This document shows, in pieces, positions 15,801 to 27,185 of a DNA stretch of 37,408 bases. The stretch is from assembly GCA_026709505.1 (NCBI GenBank), contig JAPOSW010000102.1, positions 1 to 37,408 of the forward strand. Reading direction: 5' to 3'. The notes under the pieces are model-generated. The model ran no database searches and was not told the DNA's origin. It saw only the letters and a list, made by a program, of their open reading frames with translations. The stretch comes from Gammaproteobacteria bacterium. Its GTDB lineage: Bacteria; Pseudomonadota; Gammaproteobacteria; Arenicellales; Poriferihabitantaceae. The translations under genes were made by a program, and so were the position numbers. Every line of letters starts with the position of its first letter. Within the stretch, counting starts at the first letter, position 1.

Positions 15801-16157
15801 ATGTTAACTGACTATCTTCCGATCCTGATGTTCATGGTGATCGGACTGGGTATCGGACTGGTGGCAATGGGTGCCGGATTGGCCCTGGGACCCCACCGGC
15901 CTGACGATGAAAAACTGTCACCCTACGAATGCGGCTTCGAAGCATTCGAGGATTCGCGCATGAAGTTCGATGTCCGCTACTATCTGGTCGCGATCCTGTT
16001 CATTATTTTTGATCTTGAAATTGCCTTCCTGTTTCCATGGGCAGTTGCCCTGGATTCCCTCGGAGTATTCGGGTTTTGGGCGATGATCATTTTTCTGGGT
16101 ATTCTCGTGATCGGGTTTATCTACGAATGGAAAAAAGGCGCTCTGGAATGGGATTAG
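15801..16157 (+). CDS. nuoA: NADH-quinone oxidoreductase subunit A
   Basis: A 118-residue membrane subunit with three transmembrane helices (about 5-30, 61-83, 89-110). The loop carries [20 protein letters not shown], the NuoA/ND3 signature with the conserved cysteine that marks the active/deactive loop. It helps form the quinone and proton path at the junction of the two arms of complex I. It is the first gene of the operon; the Shine-Dalgarno is weak (AGGCC). It is followed by nuoB after 4 bases. Length is normal. Confidence 0.95.
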   Translation: MLTDYLPILMFMVIGLGIGLVAMGAGLALGPHRPDDEKLSPYECGFEAFEDSRMKFDVRYYLVAILFIIFDLEIAFLFPWAVALDSLGVFGFWAMIIFLGILVIGFIYEWKKGALEWD

Positions 16158-16161
16158 CAAA

Positions 16162-16668
16162 ATGTCGATAGAAGGTGTTCTGCGTGAGGGCTTTGCAACC
16201 GCCCGACTCGATGAATTGATCAACTGGGCCCGCACCGGATCAATGTGGCCAATGTCCTTTGGACTTGCCTGCTGTGCCGTCGAGATGATGCAGGCTGGCG
16301 CTGCCCGCTATGATCTCGATCGCTTCGGGGTGATGTTCAGGCCGAGCCCGAGACAGTCCGACGTCATGATTGTCGCGGGCACGCTCACCAACAAGATGGC
16401 CCCGGCACTGCGCAAGGTCTATGATCAGATGCCAGAACCCAGATGGGTAATTTCCATGGGCTCCTGTGCCAACGGCGGCGGTTATTACCACTATTCCTAC
16501 TCCGTGGTGCGTGGCTGCGACCGGATCGTACCGGTGGATATCTATGTTCCGGGCTGTCCGCCCACTGCCGAAGCCCTGATCTACGGAATCCTGCAGCTGC
16601 AGAAGAAAATCAAGCGAACGTCCACGATTGCCAGGCCGGCAGTCCAAACTCAGGATGCGGCATCCTGA
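16162..16668 (+). CDS. nuoB: NADH-quinone oxidoreductase subunit B
   Basis: 168 residues. The ligands of the terminal 4Fe-4S cluster N2 are all present: the tandem Cys37-Cys38 ([10 protein letters not shown]), Cys102 (MGSCANGG) and Cys132 ([11 protein letters not shown]). N2 passes electrons to quinone at the interface with NuoD. The length and the lack of an N-terminal extension are typical of proteobacterial NuoB. The gene starts 4 bases after nuoA stops. Confidence 0.97.
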   Translation: MSIEGVLREGFATARLDELINWARTGSMWPMSFGLACCAVEMMQAGAARYDLDRFGVMFRPSPRQSDVMIVAGTLTNKMAPALRKVYDQMPEPRWVISMGSCANGGGYYHYSYSVVRGCDRIVPVDIYVPGCPPTAEALIYGILQLQKKIKRTSTIARPAVQTQDAAS

Positions 16669-16688
16669 ACGCCTCCTTCCGCTAGCCC

Positions 16689-17306
16689 ATGACAACACTC
16701 GCATCGCTGGCCGAAAGTGTCGATGAATTGCTGGGCTCCGCCTTGCACTCAAAACGGCTTGACCTGAATGAGCTGACGCTGGAAGTCGACAGTGCCGAAA
16801 TCAAGTCCGCATGCATCCAGCTGCGCGATGCCCCATCCTGCGATTTCAGGCAGTTGACAGACTTGTGCGGCGTAGACTACTCAGCCTATGGACTGGAAAA
16901 TCATGAATCCCCTGATAAACCGCACCTTGGCGTGGTCTATCACCTTCTGTCGCTGAACCACAATCTACGCATCCGTGTTCGCGCCATGCTGGATCGGGAA
17001 CAGCCCATGATTGATTCAGTGATCGGAATCTGGCCGTGCGCCGACTGGTTTGAAAGAGAGGCGTTTGACCTGTATGGGATCGTGTTCAGGGGGCATCCGG
17101 ACTTGCGCCGGATTCTTACCGACTACGGATTTATCGGACATCCCTTCAGGAAGGACTTTCCATTATCCGGACATGTCGAGATGGCTTATGACGAAGACAA
17201 GGGTCGCGTGGCCTATCGGCCGGTTACCGTTGAGGACCGGATTCTGGTACCGCGTACCATTCGTGAAGATACCCAGACCGGCCGTCGCCAGGCGGAAACA
17301 GGCTAA
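16689..17306 (+). CDS. nuoC: NADH-quinone oxidoreductase subunit C
   Basis: 205 residues, a 30 kDa-type subunit of the peripheral arm. The signature [11 protein letters not shown]-like block is seen as [20 protein letters not shown], then [20 protein letters not shown]. It is a separate gene, not fused to nuoD as in E. coli. The stop overlaps the nuoD start as TAATG, so translation is coupled. Confidence 0.96.
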   Translation: MTTLASLAESVDELLGSALHSKRLDLNELTLEVDSAEIKSACIQLRDAPSCDFRQLTDLCGVDYSAYGLENHESPDKPHLGVVYHLLSLNHNLRIRVRAMLDREQPMIDSVIGIWPCADWFEREAFDLYGIVFRGHPDLRRILTDYGFIGHPFRKDFPLSGHVEMAYDEDKGRVAYRPVTVEDRILVPRTIREDTQTGRRQAETG

Positions 17307-18559
17307 TGGCGGAAATTCGCAATTACACCATGAACTTTGGCCCGCAGCATCCGGCTGCCCACGGAGTTCTCAGGGTCATTCTGGAAATGGATGGCGAAGT
17401 GATCGGGCGTTGCGACCCGCACATCGGCCTGCTGCATCGAGCAACCGAGAAGCTGGCCGAATCCAAGCCGTTCAACCAGAGCATCGGCTACATGGATCGT
17501 CTGGATTATGTATCCATGATGTGCAATGAACATGCCTATGTGCTGGCCATCGAAAAAATGTTGGGAATTACACCGCCACTGCGAGCTCAGTACATTCGTG
17601 TGCTGTTTGATGAAATTACGCGGATTCTCAATCATTGTCTGTGGCTGGGCGCCCACGCACTGGATGTCGGGGCGATGACCGTCTTCCTGTACTGCTTCAG
17701 GGAGCGTGAGGATCTGATGGACTGCTATGAAGCGGTCTCAGGAGCGAGGATGCACGCCACCTACTATCGACCGGGTGGCGTATACCGCGATCTCCCGGAC
17801 CAGATGCCTCGATACGTGCCGACCCAGCGCCATTCCAAAAAGGAAACCGAACAGCGCAATCAGGATCGGTCCGGCTCCCTGCTCGATTTCATGGAAGCAT
17901 TCACCGAACGTTTCCCCGCCTGTGTTGATGAATATGAAACTTTGCTCAGCGATAACCGAATCTGGAAGCAGCGCACGGTTGACATCGGGGTAATTGCGCC
18001 GGAGCGCGCTATCGCACTCGGGTTTACCGGTCCCATGCTGAGGGGCTCAGGCATCGAATGGGATTTGCGGAAAAAACAGCCCTATGAGGTCTATGACCAG
18101 ATGGATTTCGATATCCCGGTTGGCACCAATGGCGATTGCTATGACCGCTACCTGTGCCGGGTTGAGGAAATGCGCCAGTCGAACCGCATCATCAGGCAAT
18201 GCATCCAGTGGCTGCGCGACAACCCCGGCCCTGTCATCATTGACGACTACAAGCTGATTCCGCCCAGTCGCGAGAGCATGAAGGGCGACATGGAATCCCT
18301 GATCCACCACTTCAAGCTCTTTACCGAAGGCTATTTTGTGCCTGAAGGCGAAGCCTATGCGGCCATTGAACACCCCAAGGGTGAGTTCGGGATTTATCTG
18401 ATATCCGATGGGGCCAACAAGCCCTACCGGTGCAAAATTCGCGCTCCGGGATTTGCCCACCTTGCTTCATTGCATGAAATGTGCCAGGGGCACATGCTGG
18501 CGGACATGGTCGCCATCATCGGAACGCAGGACATTGTATTCGGGGAGATTGACCGATAA
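17306..18559 (+). CDS. nuoD: NADH-quinone oxidoreductase subunit D
   Basis: 417 residues, the 49 kDa-type subunit. [15 protein letters not shown] near the N terminus carries the quinone-site histidine. [13 protein letters not shown] and the C-terminal [12 protein letters not shown] are family hallmarks. It forms the quinone pocket with NuoB and descends from hydrogenase large subunits without keeping the Ni ligands. The start overlaps nuoC and the stop overlaps nuoE (TAATG). Confidence 0.97.
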   Translation: MAEIRNYTMNFGPQHPAAHGVLRVILEMDGEVIGRCDPHIGLLHRATEKLAESKPFNQSIGYMDRLDYVSMMCNEHAYVLAIEKMLGITPPLRAQYIRVLFDEITRILNHCLWLGAHALDVGAMTVFLYCFREREDLMDCYEAVSGARMHATYYRPGGVYRDLPDQMPRYVPTQRHSKKETEQRNQDRSGSLLDFMEAFTERFPACVDEYETLLSDNRIWKQRTVDIGVIAPERAIALGFTGPMLRGSGIEWDLRKKQPYEVYDQMDFDIPVGTNGDCYDRYLCRVEEMRQSNRIIRQCIQWLRDNPGPVIIDDYKLIPPSRESMKGDMESLIHHFKLFTEGYFVPEGEAYAAIEHPKGEFGIYLISDGANKPYRCKIRAPGFAHLASLHEMCQGHMLADMVAIIGTQDIVFGEIDR

Positions 18560-19050
18560 TGAGCGAGCAGGCCCAATTCCGGCTGTCCAAAGCCGCTCTT
18601 GATGAAATACAGGGCGAACTTGCCAAATACCCGTCCGACCGCAGGCAGTCGGCACTCATGGCGACACTTCGCATTGCTCAGGACGAACACGGCTGGCTAA
18701 GCCCCGAACTGATCGCAGAGGTGGCCGGGATTATCGGAGTGCCCGTGGTGCGGGCCTATGAAGTCGCAACATTCTACTCCATGTATGATCTTGAACCGGT
18801 TGGCCGACATAAAATAGAAGTCTGTACCAATGTCTCCTGCATGCTGAGAGGGTGCGATCAGGTGGTCGGCCACCTCAAGCAGCGACTGGGAATCGACTTC
18901 AACCAGACCACCGAAGACGGCAAGTTCACCCTGCGGGAAGTGGAGTGCCTGGCGGCGTGTGCCGGAGCTCCGATGATGGCCATCGGCCATGACTACTACG
19001 AGAACCTGAATGAAGAGAAAATTGACTTGATTCTGGAAGGACTGGAATGA
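18559..19050 (+). CDS. nuoE: NADH-quinone oxidoreductase subunit E
   Basis: 163 residues with a thioredoxin-like 2Fe-2S domain. Cluster N1a ligands are Cys89 and Cys94 (CTNVSC) and Cys130 and Cys134 (CLAACAGAPMM). It forms the NADH-oxidising module with NuoF and NuoG. The stop overlaps the nuoF start as ATGA. Confidence 0.96.
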   Translation: MSEQAQFRLSKAALDEIQGELAKYPSDRRQSALMATLRIAQDEHGWLSPELIAEVAGIIGVPVVRAYEVATFYSMYDLEPVGRHKIEVCTNVSCMLRGCDQVVGHLKQRLGIDFNQTTEDGKFTLREVECLAACAGAPMMAIGHDYYENLNEEKIDLILEGLE

Positions 19051-20384
19051 GCATTCAAAAAAATCGCGAACTGATCGCTGATCGATTCGGCTCTCTGAAG
19101 CATTCAAGCGGCGTGTGCCTTCCCGCTTTGGACCAGAAGGAACCATGGACTCTGGAAGCCTATCGCAAAAACGGCGGCTATCAGGCGCTGGAGAAGGTAC
19201 TGGGCGGCGAGCTTGACCCTGCCGGAATCATCGAAGTTCTCAAGATTTCCAATATCCGGGGGCGCGGGGGCGCCGGCTTTCCGGTGGGCGTCAAATGGAG
19301 CTTCATGCCCCGACAGTCCGATGACCAGAAATACGTGGTCTGCAACTCGGATGAGGGAGAACCCGGAACCTGCAAGGATCGGGACATCATGCGCCTGAAT
19401 CCCCATGCGCTTGTCGAGGGCATGACCCTCGGAGGCTATGTCATGGGGGCTTCTGTTGGCTATAACTATATCCGTGGGGAGTTTCATGAACCCTACAGCG
19501 CAATGGAACAGGCGGTCAAGGAGGCTCGCGAGACTGGATTGCTTGGCAAGAACATCCTCGGTTCCGGATTTGATTTCGAATTGCATAACCACCTCGGTTC
19601 CGGCGCCTATATTTGCGGAGAGGAAACCGCCCTGCTCAACTCGCTGGAAGGCAGGAAGGGAGAACCCCGCTTCAAGCCCCCGTTTCCCGCGGTCTTCGGG
19701 CTGTATGGCAAGCCCACAACCATCAACAACACCGAATCATTCGCCTCGGTGCCAACCATTCTCCGTGGAAACGGCAAATGGATGGACGGTCAGTGGTTCA
19801 GGGGACTTGGAGTTGAAAACTCGGGTGGCGTGAAAATCTTCTCGGTCACCGGGCATGTCAATAAGCCAGGCAACTATGAAGTCAAGATGGGCACGCCATT
19901 CAGGGAACTGCTGCAAATGGCCGGGGGAGTGTGGAAGAACCGCGAACTCAAGGCCGTGATACCGGGCGGATCATCGGTTCCCGTCATGCCGGCCGAAGCA
20001 GTTCTCGCCTCGAACATGGACTACACATCCCTGCAGGAAAACGGTTCTGCGCTCGGAGCCGGTTCCGTGATCATCATGGACGAGACCACCGACATGGTGA
20101 ATGTTCTCGAGCGCATCTCGAAATTCTATTATGAGGAGTCATGCGGCCAGTGCACACCGTGCCGGGAAGGCACCGGCTGGCTGTACCGGATCATCCGCCG
20201 CATCAACCGGGGACGGGGCACATTCGAGGATCTCGATACCCTGCTTGACGTTGCAAACCGCATCGAGGGTCGCACCATTTGTGCCCTGGGCGATGCCGCA
20301 GCATGGCCAGTACAGAGCTTCCTCAAGCATTTTCGTCACGAATTCGAAGCCAAAATCGAGTCAATCCAGTCGGATGCTGCATGA
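19047..20384 (+). CDS. nuoF: NADH-quinone oxidoreductase subunit F
   Basis: 445 residues. The NADH/FMN site is GRGGAGFPVGVKW at about 72-84, followed by NSDEGEPGTCKDR. Cluster N3 ligands are Cys366, Cys369, Cys372 (ESCGQCTPCREGTGW) and Cys412 (TICALGD). It accepts hydride from NADH through FMN and starts the iron-sulphur chain. The length is standard. The nuoG ATG overlaps the stop. Confidence 0.97.
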   Translation: MSIQKNRELIADRFGSLKHSSGVCLPALDQKEPWTLEAYRKNGGYQALEKVLGGELDPAGIIEVLKISNIRGRGGAGFPVGVKWSFMPRQSDDQKYVVCNSDEGEPGTCKDRDIMRLNPHALVEGMTLGGYVMGASVGYNYIRGEFHEPYSAMEQAVKEARETGLLGKNILGSGFDFELHNHLGSGAYICGEETALLNSLEGRKGEPRFKPPFPAVFGLYGKPTTINNTESFASVPTILRGNGKWMDGQWFRGLGVENSGGVKIFSVTGHVNKPGNYEVKMGTPFRELLQMAGGVWKNRELKAVIPGGSSVPVMPAEAVLASNMDYTSLQENGSALGAGSVIIMDETTDMVNVLERISKFYYEESCGQCTPCREGTGWLYRIIRRINRGRGTFEDLDTLLDVANRIEGRTICALGDAAAWPVQSFLKHFRHEFEAKIESIQSDAA

Positions 20385-22738
20385 GTAGTGTTGAAATAGA
20401 AATCGACGGGAAAGCCTATCCCGCAGAAGCAGGCGAGATGCTGATTGAAGTCACCGACCGAAACGGCATCTACATCCCCCGGTTCTGCTATCACGAAAAA
20501 CTGTCGGTAGCGGCCAATTGCCGCATGTGCCTGATCGAGGTCGAGCGGGCGCCCAAGCCTCTGCCGGCCTGCGCCACGCCGGTAACCAATGGCATGAAGG
20601 TGCATACCCGATCGGAAATCGCGGTTGAGGCCCAGAAGGGCACCATGGAGTTTTTGCTGATCAATCACCCGCTGGACTGTCCGGTCTGCGATCAGGGCGG
20701 TGAATGCCCGCTGCAGGATCAGGCACTTGGATACGGCAAGGACAATTCGCGGTTCATGGAGCGCAAGCGATCGGTCCCCAGTGATGATATCGGACCGCTG
20801 ATCGCAACCGAAATGACGCGCTGCATTCATTGCACCCGTTGCGTGCGCTTTGGCGATGAAGTCGCCGGGGTGATGGAGATGGGAGCGCCGGGAAGGGGCG
20901 AGCATGTACGAATCAGCACCTTTCTGGACAGCACCATTGATTCGGAAGTTTCGGGCAACATGATCGACCTTTGTCCGGTTGGCGCCCTGACTTCCAAGCC
21001 ATTCCGGTTTGCCGCCCGCTCCTGGGAACTGACCGACCATCAGAGCATCAGCCCGCATGACTGTCTCGGGTCGAATATGCGGATCCAGACCCTGCGCAAT
21101 CGCGTCGAGCGCGTGGTGCCAAAAGAAAATCCCGATATCAATGAATGCTGGCTCGCCGACCGGGACCGCTTCAGCTATCAGGCTATCCACAGTGAAAAAC
21201 GCTTGACCAGGCCAATGATCCAGCGACAGGGAACATGGCAGGAAGTCGATTGGGAAACGGCCCTGACGCATGCCGTGGATGGCTTGAGAGCAATCATTGA
21301 TCAAGGCAAGGCAGATCGAATCGGCGGCCTCGCCCAAGCCGCATCGAGCCTCGAGGAATTTCACCTGTTCCAGAAATTGATCCGGGCCCTGGGCAGCGAG
21401 AGCGTTGACTACCGGCTGCAGCAAAATGATTTTCGTGATGACGACATTGCCCCCCTCTTTCCAGCGAGCGAACTGCCCATCAGGGACTTCGGAACACGAA
21501 GCTCGGTATTGCTGATCGGTTCCAATATCCGCAAGGAACAGCCGCTGCTGTCGCTTCGCATCCGACAGGGGTGGCGCGAAGGAAAGACTGCCGTATCGGC
21601 AATCAACCCGATGGACTTTGATTTGAATTTTGCATGCACGGTGAGCGAGATTGCGCCGGGCACCGCAATGCTGGGCCGAACTGCCGCGCTTGCCAAGGCG
21701 ATTGCCGATCTGTCCGGAACCAATGTACCCGCCGAGATCTCGGCCCTGTCGGACGGCTGCGATCTTGCATTGCTTGCGAAGCAGCTCGTGGATGCGGATC
21801 AGGAAGGCTTGATTGTGCTGGGTGCGTTTGCACAGCAGCATCCGGATGCCAGTCTGCTCAAGGCCTTGTCCAGCTGGATTGCCGAGACTACCGGCAATCG
21901 CCTGGCGATCCTCGCACCCGGCAACAGTGCCGGCGGCGCACTGGCGAACTGCCTGCCCGGTACAAATGGCCTCAACAAGCAGGCCATGCTTGATTCAGGC
22001 ATGGCCGGTTTTGTATTGCTGGGCTGTCAGCCCGAGCTCGACTGCCTGGACGGGTATGCGGGAGTCAAGACCCTTGAGAATGCGGATTTCGTGGTGCAAT
22101 TGACCGCATTCAAGCCGGAGACCCATGACCGGCATGTTGATGTTGCCCTGCCGATTTGCTCGTTTGCAGAAACTGCTGGAACCCATGTCAATTGCGAAGG
22201 AAAAATCCAGACTGCACGGGCAGCCATTGAATCGGTCGGAGAATCCAAGCCGGCCTGGAAAATTCTCCGGGTGCTGGGCAATTTCCTGAATCTTGAGGGA
22301 TTCGGCCAAATCACCCTGAGCGATGTTACCCAGGAAGTTCTCGAAGCCATGGATTCGGATACAGCGCCAAACTGCCGCCCCAGCGAATTCCGCTGGCATT
22401 CACCGGTCTCATCAGCACCGGCCGGGCTTGGCTCCATTGCCTACATGCCGATGTATCGGGGCGATCCACTTGTCCGCAATGCGCTGGCACTGCAGTCTGC
22501 AGCGGACAATCCGGGACCTCTGGCAAGCCTGCATCCCGAGACCCTGAAAAAGCACTCGTTAAAGGATGGAGACTGGGCCGAGATTGGCAACGGCAATGTT
22601 TCATCACGCCTTCGGGTCATCAAAGAACCCCGGATGCCCAGGGACTGCGTGCTCATTCCTGCCGGATATGAGGAGACGGTAAATGCCCGTGCACCGGGCG
22701 CCTTGCGCATCGCTAGAGCCGAGCAGGAGATCCCGTGA
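20381..22738 (+). CDS. nuoG: NADH-quinone oxidoreductase subunit G
   Basis: 785 residues from [10 protein letters not shown]; the start is fixed by the ATGA overlap with nuoF. Cluster N1b: Cys36, Cys47, Cys50, Cys64. N5: His96, Cys100, Cys103, Cys109 ([18 protein letters not shown]). N4: Cys148, Cys151, Cys154, Cys198. The extra cluster N7 found in E. coli is absent: the site reads [14 protein letters not shown], with only one cysteine left. The rest is a molybdopterin-oxidoreductase-like domain that has lost its cofactor. A long - strand frame opposite this gene is a shadow. Confidence 0.96.
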   Translation: MSSVEIEIDGKAYPAEAGEMLIEVTDRNGIYIPRFCYHEKLSVAANCRMCLIEVERAPKPLPACATPVTNGMKVHTRSEIAVEAQKGTMEFLLINHPLDCPVCDQGGECPLQDQALGYGKDNSRFMERKRSVPSDDIGPLIATEMTRCIHCTRCVRFGDEVAGVMEMGAPGRGEHVRISTFLDSTIDSEVSGNMIDLCPVGALTSKPFRFAARSWELTDHQSISPHDCLGSNMRIQTLRNRVERVVPKENPDINECWLADRDRFSYQAIHSEKRLTRPMIQRQGTWQEVDWETALTHAVDGLRAIIDQGKADRIGGLAQAASSLEEFHLFQKLIRALGSESVDYRLQQNDFRDDDIAPLFPASELPIRDFGTRSSVLLIGSNIRKEQPLLSLRIRQGWREGKTAVSAINPMDFDLNFACTVSEIAPGTAMLGRTAALAKAIADLSGTNVPAEISALSDGCDLALLAKQLVDADQEGLIVLGAFAQQHPDASLLKALSSWIAETTGNRLAILAPGNSAGGALANCLPGTNGLNKQAMLDSGMAGFVLLGCQPELDCLDGYAGVKTLENADFVVQLTAFKPETHDRHVDVALPICSFAETAGTHVNCEGKIQTARAAIESVGESKPAWKILRVLGNFLNLEGFGQITLSDVTQEVLEAMDSDTAPNCRPSEFRWHSPVSSAPAGLGSIAYMPMYRGDPLVRNALALQSAADNPGPLASLHPETLKKHSLKDGDWAEIGNGNVSSRLRVIKEPRMPRDCVLIPAGYEETVNARAPGALRIARAEQEIP

Positions 22739-23784
22739 TTTACGATACATTCCTGTTTTTCACCGGCTGGCTGCCCGAAACCGTGCAGGCGATATCGTGG
22801 ATGGTGATCAAAATCCTGGCGATTATTGCGCCACTGATGGCTTTCGTTGCCTACTTCACTTTTGCCGAGCGCAAAGTCATCGGCTACTTCCAGACCCGGG
22901 TCGGACCCAACCGGGTTGGACCCAAGGGCTGGCTGCAGCCGATTGCCGATGCCATGAAGCTGATGTTCAAGGAGCTGGTGGTACCCGCCCGCTCCAACCG
23001 GTACCTGTTTCTGTTTGCACCGGTGCTCTCGCTGGCTCCGGCATTGGCCGCATGGGCGGTGATGCCGTTCAGCGAGACCCTGGTTCTCGCCAATATTGAT
23101 GCGGGGCTTCTGTATATTCTCGCATTAACCTCAATGGGCGTTTACGGGGTCATTCTGGCCGGCTGGGCTTCCAACTCCAAATACGCCTTTTTGGGAGCGA
23201 TGCGCTCGGCAGCCCAGATCGTTGCCTATGAAATTGCCATGGGCTTTGCGCTGGTTGGCGTCCTCATGGTTGCTGGCAGCCTCAACCTGCATCAGATCGT
23301 TACCCGCCAGTCCGGGGGATTCTGGGAATGGTACTGGCTGCCCCTGCTGCCCCTGCTGCTGGTGTATTTCATCTCGGGAGTGGCCGAGACCAACCGGGCC
23401 CCGTTTGACGTTGCCGAGGGGGAATCGGAAATTGTTGCAGGGTTTCATGTCGAATACTCGGGCATGGGCTTTGCCGTGTTTTTCCTTGCCGAGTATGCCA
23501 ATATCATCCTGATTGCAGCCCTGATGGTGCTGATGTTTTTCGGGGGCTGGCTGCCACCGCTTGAGATCGCCCCATTTACCTGGCTGCCTGGCCTGTTCTG
23601 GTTTGGCATGAAAACCTTCATCGTGTGTTTTCTGTTTCTATGGCTGCGAGCCACGTTTCCGCGCTATCGGTACGATCAGATCATGCGGCTAGGCTGGAAG
23701 ATCCTGATCCCGGTCACGCTGGTCTGGATCGTGGTGATTGGGCTCGGCAAGTTCTACACACCCATCGGATTCATTTTTTCCTAG
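22735..23784 (+). CDS. nuoH: NADH-quinone oxidoreductase subunit H
   Basis: 349 residues, about eight transmembrane helices. [19 protein letters not shown] and [20 protein letters not shown] are family hallmarks, with the acidic loop next to the quinone channel. The start is GTG, overlapping the nuoG stop as GTGA. It links the quinone pocket to the proton-pumping arm. Confidence 0.96.
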   Translation: MIYDTFLFFTGWLPETVQAISWMVIKILAIIAPLMAFVAYFTFAERKVIGYFQTRVGPNRVGPKGWLQPIADAMKLMFKELVVPARSNRYLFLFAPVLSLAPALAAWAVMPFSETLVLANIDAGLLYILALTSMGVYGVILAGWASNSKYAFLGAMRSAAQIVAYEIAMGFALVGVLMVAGSLNLHQIVTRQSGGFWEWYWLPLLPLLLVYFISGVAETNRAPFDVAEGESEIVAGFHVEYSGMGFAVFFLAEYANIILIAALMVLMFFGGWLPPLEIAPFTWLPGLFWFGMKTFIVCFLFLWLRATFPRYRYDQIMRLGWKILIPVTLVWIVVIGLGKFYTPIGFIFS

Positions 23785-23789
23785 ACATC

Positions 23790-24281
23790 ATGGCTTCCAA
23801 GTTACAACAACTCTACAAGACGTTCAGCCTTCAGGAGCTCCGCAAGGGCATGGGGGTGACCGGGCGTCAGTTTTTCAATAAAAAGACCACCATCATGTAC
23901 CCCGAGGAGAAAACCCCGAAATCTCCACGCTTCAGGGGACTGCATGCCCTGCGTCGCTATCCGAACGGCGAGGAACGGTGTATTGCCTGCAAGTTGTGCG
24001 AGGCAGTATGTCCGGCACTTGCCATTACCATTGACTCCGAGGAACGCGAAGACGGTACCCGCCGGACCACGCGTTACGACATCGATTTGTTCAAGTGCAT
24101 TTACTGCGGGTTTTGCGAAGAGGCCTGCCCGGTGGATTCGATAGTGCTCACCGATATTCACGAATTCCACATGGAAGAGAACGGGGAACGGCTGGCTGAC
24201 AAAAAGCGTCTTCTGGAAATCGGCGACAGGCATGAAGCGGATATCGCCGCGGCCCGCAAACAGGATGCCCCCTATCGTTGA
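23790..24281 (+). CDS. nuoI: NADH-quinone oxidoreductase subunit I
   Basis: 163 residues from [10 protein letters not shown]. The longer frame upstream lies inside nuoH and is not native. Two 4Fe-4S motifs: [11 protein letters not shown] (Cys64, 67, 70, 74) and [12 protein letters not shown] (Cys103, 106, 109, 113), holding clusters N6a and N6b that lead to N2. The length and N-terminal helix are those of alpha-, beta- and many gammaproteobacterial NuoI. Confidence 0.96.
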   Translation: MASKLQQLYKTFSLQELRKGMGVTGRQFFNKKTTIMYPEEKTPKSPRFRGLHALRRYPNGEERCIACKLCEAVCPALAITIDSEEREDGTRRTTRYDIDLFKCIYCGFCEEACPVDSIVLTDIHEFHMEENGERLADKKRLLEIGDRHEADIAAARKQDAPYR

Positions 24282-24286
24282 TTCAC

Positions 24287-24907
24287 ATGACTTTCCTGCA
24301 GTTCGTCTTCTACCTCTTCAGTGCCATTACGGTGTTTGCCGCTGCCATGGTGGTAACCGTCCGCAATCCGGTCAAGTCCGCGCTGTATCTGGTGCTGGCA
24401 TTCTTCAGTGCCGCCTGCATCTGGATGATTCTGCATGCTGAATTTCTGGCGATTGTTCTGGTGCTGGTGTACGTCGGGGCGGTCATGGTGCTGTTTCTGT
24501 TTGTGGTGATGATGCTGGATATTGACCTGGCTCGCCTGAGAGCCGGATTCACCCGTTATCTGCCGGTCGGTGGACTGGTGGCTCTGCTAATGGCAATTGA
24601 AATCGCGCTGGCACTGCATGTCGGGTTCAATGCTGCCCCTTCGCAAGCAGTCTCGGCACTCGGTCCGGATACCAGCAATACCCAAGCCATCGCATCGGTG
24701 CTGTACACGGATTATGTCTATGCCCTGGAAATTGCCTCGCTGATACTGCTTACGGCGATTATTGCCGCAATCGTCCTGACCATGCGCAAGCGCACTGATC
24801 ACAAATATACCGACCCAGGCCATCAGGTCACGGTCAAGCGGGAAGACCGTCTGAAGATTATCAAGATGGACAGCGAAAAACCGCAAGCGGCGGATTCTGC
24901 GAAATGA
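24287..24907 (+). CDS. nuoJ: NADH-quinone oxidoreductase subunit J
   Basis: 206 residues, five transmembrane helices. [17 protein letters not shown] and [20 protein letters not shown] match the ND6-like core with its pi-bulge helix. I chose ATG at 24287; a TTG at 24278 overlapping the nuoI stop is the alternative. The C-terminal tail after residue ~170 is polar and cytoplasmic. The stop overlaps nuoK as ATGA. Confidence 0.94.
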   Translation: MTFLQFVFYLFSAITVFAAAMVVTVRNPVKSALYLVLAFFSAACIWMILHAEFLAIVLVLVYVGAVMVLFLFVVMMLDIDLARLRAGFTRYLPVGGLVALLMAIEIALALHVGFNAAPSQAVSALGPDTSNTQAIASVLYTDYVYALEIASLILLTAIIAAIVLTMRKRTDHKYTDPGHQVTVKREDRLKIIKMDSEKPQAADSAK

Positions 24908-25209
24908 TTCCATTGTCGCACGCCCTGATTCTCGGTGCAGTGCTGTTTTCAATCAGCGTGGTCGGGATCTTCCTGAATCGCAAGAATCTGGTCATCCTGC
25001 TGATGGCCATCGAACTGCTCTTGCTTGCAGTCAACATCAACTTTATCGCTTTTTCCTACCATCTCGGCGATGTTGCGGGACAGATTTTCGTATTCTTCAT
25101 CCTGACTGTCGCCGCTGCCGAGTCGGCGATCGGGCTGGCGATCCTGATCGTGCTGTTTCGAGCCAGGCGCACCATCAACGTTGATGATATTGACATGCTC
25201 AAAGGCTAG
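24904..25209 (+). CDS. nuoK: NADH-quinone oxidoreductase subunit K
   Basis: 101 residues with three helices. The two membrane glutamates needed for proton transfer are present: Glu37 ([13 protein letters not shown]) and Glu73 ([12 protein letters not shown]). It matches ND4L in length. It is translationally coupled to nuoJ. Confidence 0.96.
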   Translation: MIPLSHALILGAVLFSISVVGIFLNRKNLVILLMAIELLLLAVNINFIAFSYHLGDVAGQIFVFFILTVAAAESAIGLAILIVLFRARRTINVDDIDMLKG

Positions 25210-25211
25210 CC

Positions 25212-27167
25212 ATGATCTACCCGGCCATCCCCCTCATTTGCCTGATCGCAGCCATCATTGCCGGCTTGTTCGGCCGCCAGATTGGCCGGCGTGGCGCCCA
25301 CACGATAACCATAGGTGCGGTTGCCATCGCGCTCATTTTGTCCATTGCGGCATATCTGGATGTCGGCCAGGGAGGCGGGGGCAATTTCACGCTGTATACC
25401 TGGGCAGTCAGCGAAGGCATGCGCTTTGAAATCGGATTCCTGATAGACGAATTGAGCGCCATGATGATGGTGGTCGTGACCTTTGTATCGCTGATGGTGC
25501 ACATTTACACGATCGGCTACATGCATGACGATCCCGGCTACCAGCGCTTTTTCTGCTACATATCGCTGTTCACCTTCGCCATGCTCATGCTGGTGATGTC
25601 CAACAACTTCCTGCAGCTGTTTTTTGGCTGGGAAGCGGTTGGCGTAGTCTCCTACCTGTTGATTGGCTTCTGGTACGAACGGGATACGGCAATTTTTGCG
25701 AACCTCAAGGCTTTTCTGGTCAATCGGGTTGGCGATTTCGGATTTTTGCTCGGCATTGCCGCGATCGCCTACCTGTTCGGCTCACTGGATTACGAAACCG
25801 TATTTGCAGACACCGGGATGATTCAGGGCAAGACGGTCTCCACGCCTTTCGGCGACTGGCTGTGGATCACGGTAATCTGCATCCTGCTGTTTGTCGGTGC
25901 CATGGGGAAATCCGCACAGGTGCCCCTGCACGTCTGGCTGCCGGATTCCATGGAGGGACCAACCCCGATTTCCGCGCTGATCCATGCCGCAACCATGGTC
26001 ACCGCCGGCATCTTCATGGTGGCCCGGATGTCGCCCCTGTTCGAGTTGAGCGAGACAGCGCTTGCCACCGTACTTGTCGTAGGTGCTACGACCGCAATTT
26101 TCATGGCCCTGGTCGGCCTGGTACAAAATGACATCAAGCGTGTGGTCGCCTATTCAACATTGTCCCAGCTTGGCTACATGACGGCAGCGCTTGGGGTCTC
26201 GGCCTATGATCTTGCCCTCTTTCATCTTGGCACGCATGCCTTCTTCAAGGCACTGCTGTTTCTGGCAGCCGGATCGGTGATCATTGCCCTGCACCATCAA
26301 CAGGACATGCGCAAGATGGGCGGCTTGAAATCAGTCATGCCGATCACCTATGCGACCGCAGTCATTGGCTCTCTCGCGCTGTCCGGTATTCCTCCCTTTG
26401 CCGGTTTCTTCTCGAAAGATGCGATCATCGAAGCCGTGCACCACAGCCATATCGCGGGTTCCGGATATGCCTACCTAGCTGTGCTGACCGGCGTCTTTGT
26501 CACCGCCTTTTATTCCTTTAGGCTGCTGTTCCTGACCTTTCATGGCAAACCCAGAATGTCCGAAGCAGCCCTGCATCATGCGAAAGAATCTCCCTGGGTG
26601 GTCACGGCGCCTCTCATCGCACTAGCCATACCGTCGGTGCTGGCGGGATTCATCTTTTTCGAACCGGTTCTTTCGGGCAGCTATTTCGGTTCCTCGATTT
26701 TTGTGCTGGAAGAACACCATGTGACCGGTGCGCTGTATCAGTCCTATCATGGCCAATCCGGATTCGGGTTGATCATGGCCTCGATTATGCATGGCATCAT
26801 GACGCCGCCATTCTGGCTGGCTGTCTCGGGTATTGCATTTGCATGGTACTGTTACTGCCGTCGTACCGATCTTCCGGGAAAAATCGCCAAGCGATTCTCC
26901 CTCGTCTACCGAATTCTGGACAGGAAATACGGTTTTGACGAATTTTATCAGGCGGTATTTGCCAGGGGTTCGGTAAGCCTCGGCAAGCTGCTTGACCGCA
27001 AGGCTGATGCAGGACTGATTGACGGCATGATGGTCAACGGTACTGCAAGGACGATCGGGCGAATTTCGTCTCGACTGAGAGAGATTCAAACCGGTTTCAC
27101 CTATCACTATGCATTTGCAATGATTATTGGGCTATTCGGCCTGATTTCAGTGTTTGTGTGGTTATAG
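25212..27167 (+). CDS. nuoL: NADH-quinone oxidoreductase subunit L
   Basis: 651 residues, the distal antiporter-like pump subunit. Key residues: Glu141 in LFFGWEAVGVVSYLLIG, Lys233 in MGKSAQVPLHVWLPDSM, followed by GPTPISALIHAATMVTAG. The C-terminal part contains the lateral helix that runs along NuoM and NuoN. Length is a little above the 613 residues of E. coli and normal for the family. Confidence 0.96.
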   Translation: MIYPAIPLICLIAAIIAGLFGRQIGRRGAHTITIGAVAIALILSIAAYLDVGQGGGGNFTLYTWAVSEGMRFEIGFLIDELSAMMMVVVTFVSLMVHIYTIGYMHDDPGYQRFFCYISLFTFAMLMLVMSNNFLQLFFGWEAVGVVSYLLIGFWYERDTAIFANLKAFLVNRVGDFGFLLGIAAIAYLFGSLDYETVFADTGMIQGKTVSTPFGDWLWITVICILLFVGAMGKSAQVPLHVWLPDSMEGPTPISALIHAATMVTAGIFMVARMSPLFELSETALATVLVVGATTAIFMALVGLVQNDIKRVVAYSTLSQLGYMTAALGVSAYDLALFHLGTHAFFKALLFLAAGSVIIALHHQQDMRKMGGLKSVMPITYATAVIGSLALSGIPPFAGFFSKDAIIEAVHHSHIAGSGYAYLAVLTGVFVTAFYSFRLLFLTFHGKPRMSEAALHHAKESPWVVTAPLIALAIPSVLAGFIFFEPVLSGSYFGSSIFVLEEHHVTGALYQSYHGQSGFGLIMASIMHGIMTPPFWLAVSGIAFAWYCYCRRTDLPGKIAKRFSLVYRILDRKYGFDEFYQAVFARGSVSLGKLLDRKADAGLIDGMMVNGTARTIGRISSRLREIQTGFTYHYAFAMIIGLFGLISVFVWL

Positions 27168-27185
27168 GAACGATCAGGCAGCATC

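Noticed and set aside
20336-21841. 501-codon open frame on the - strand opposite nuoG
   Set aside because: nuoG is certain from its cluster ligands; the antisense frame is a by-product of its codon usage and has no recognisable domain.
23625-23789. N-terminal extension of nuoI into nuoH
   Set aside because: It lies inside nuoH coding sequence in another frame; [10 protein letters not shown] at 23790 is the usual NuoI start.
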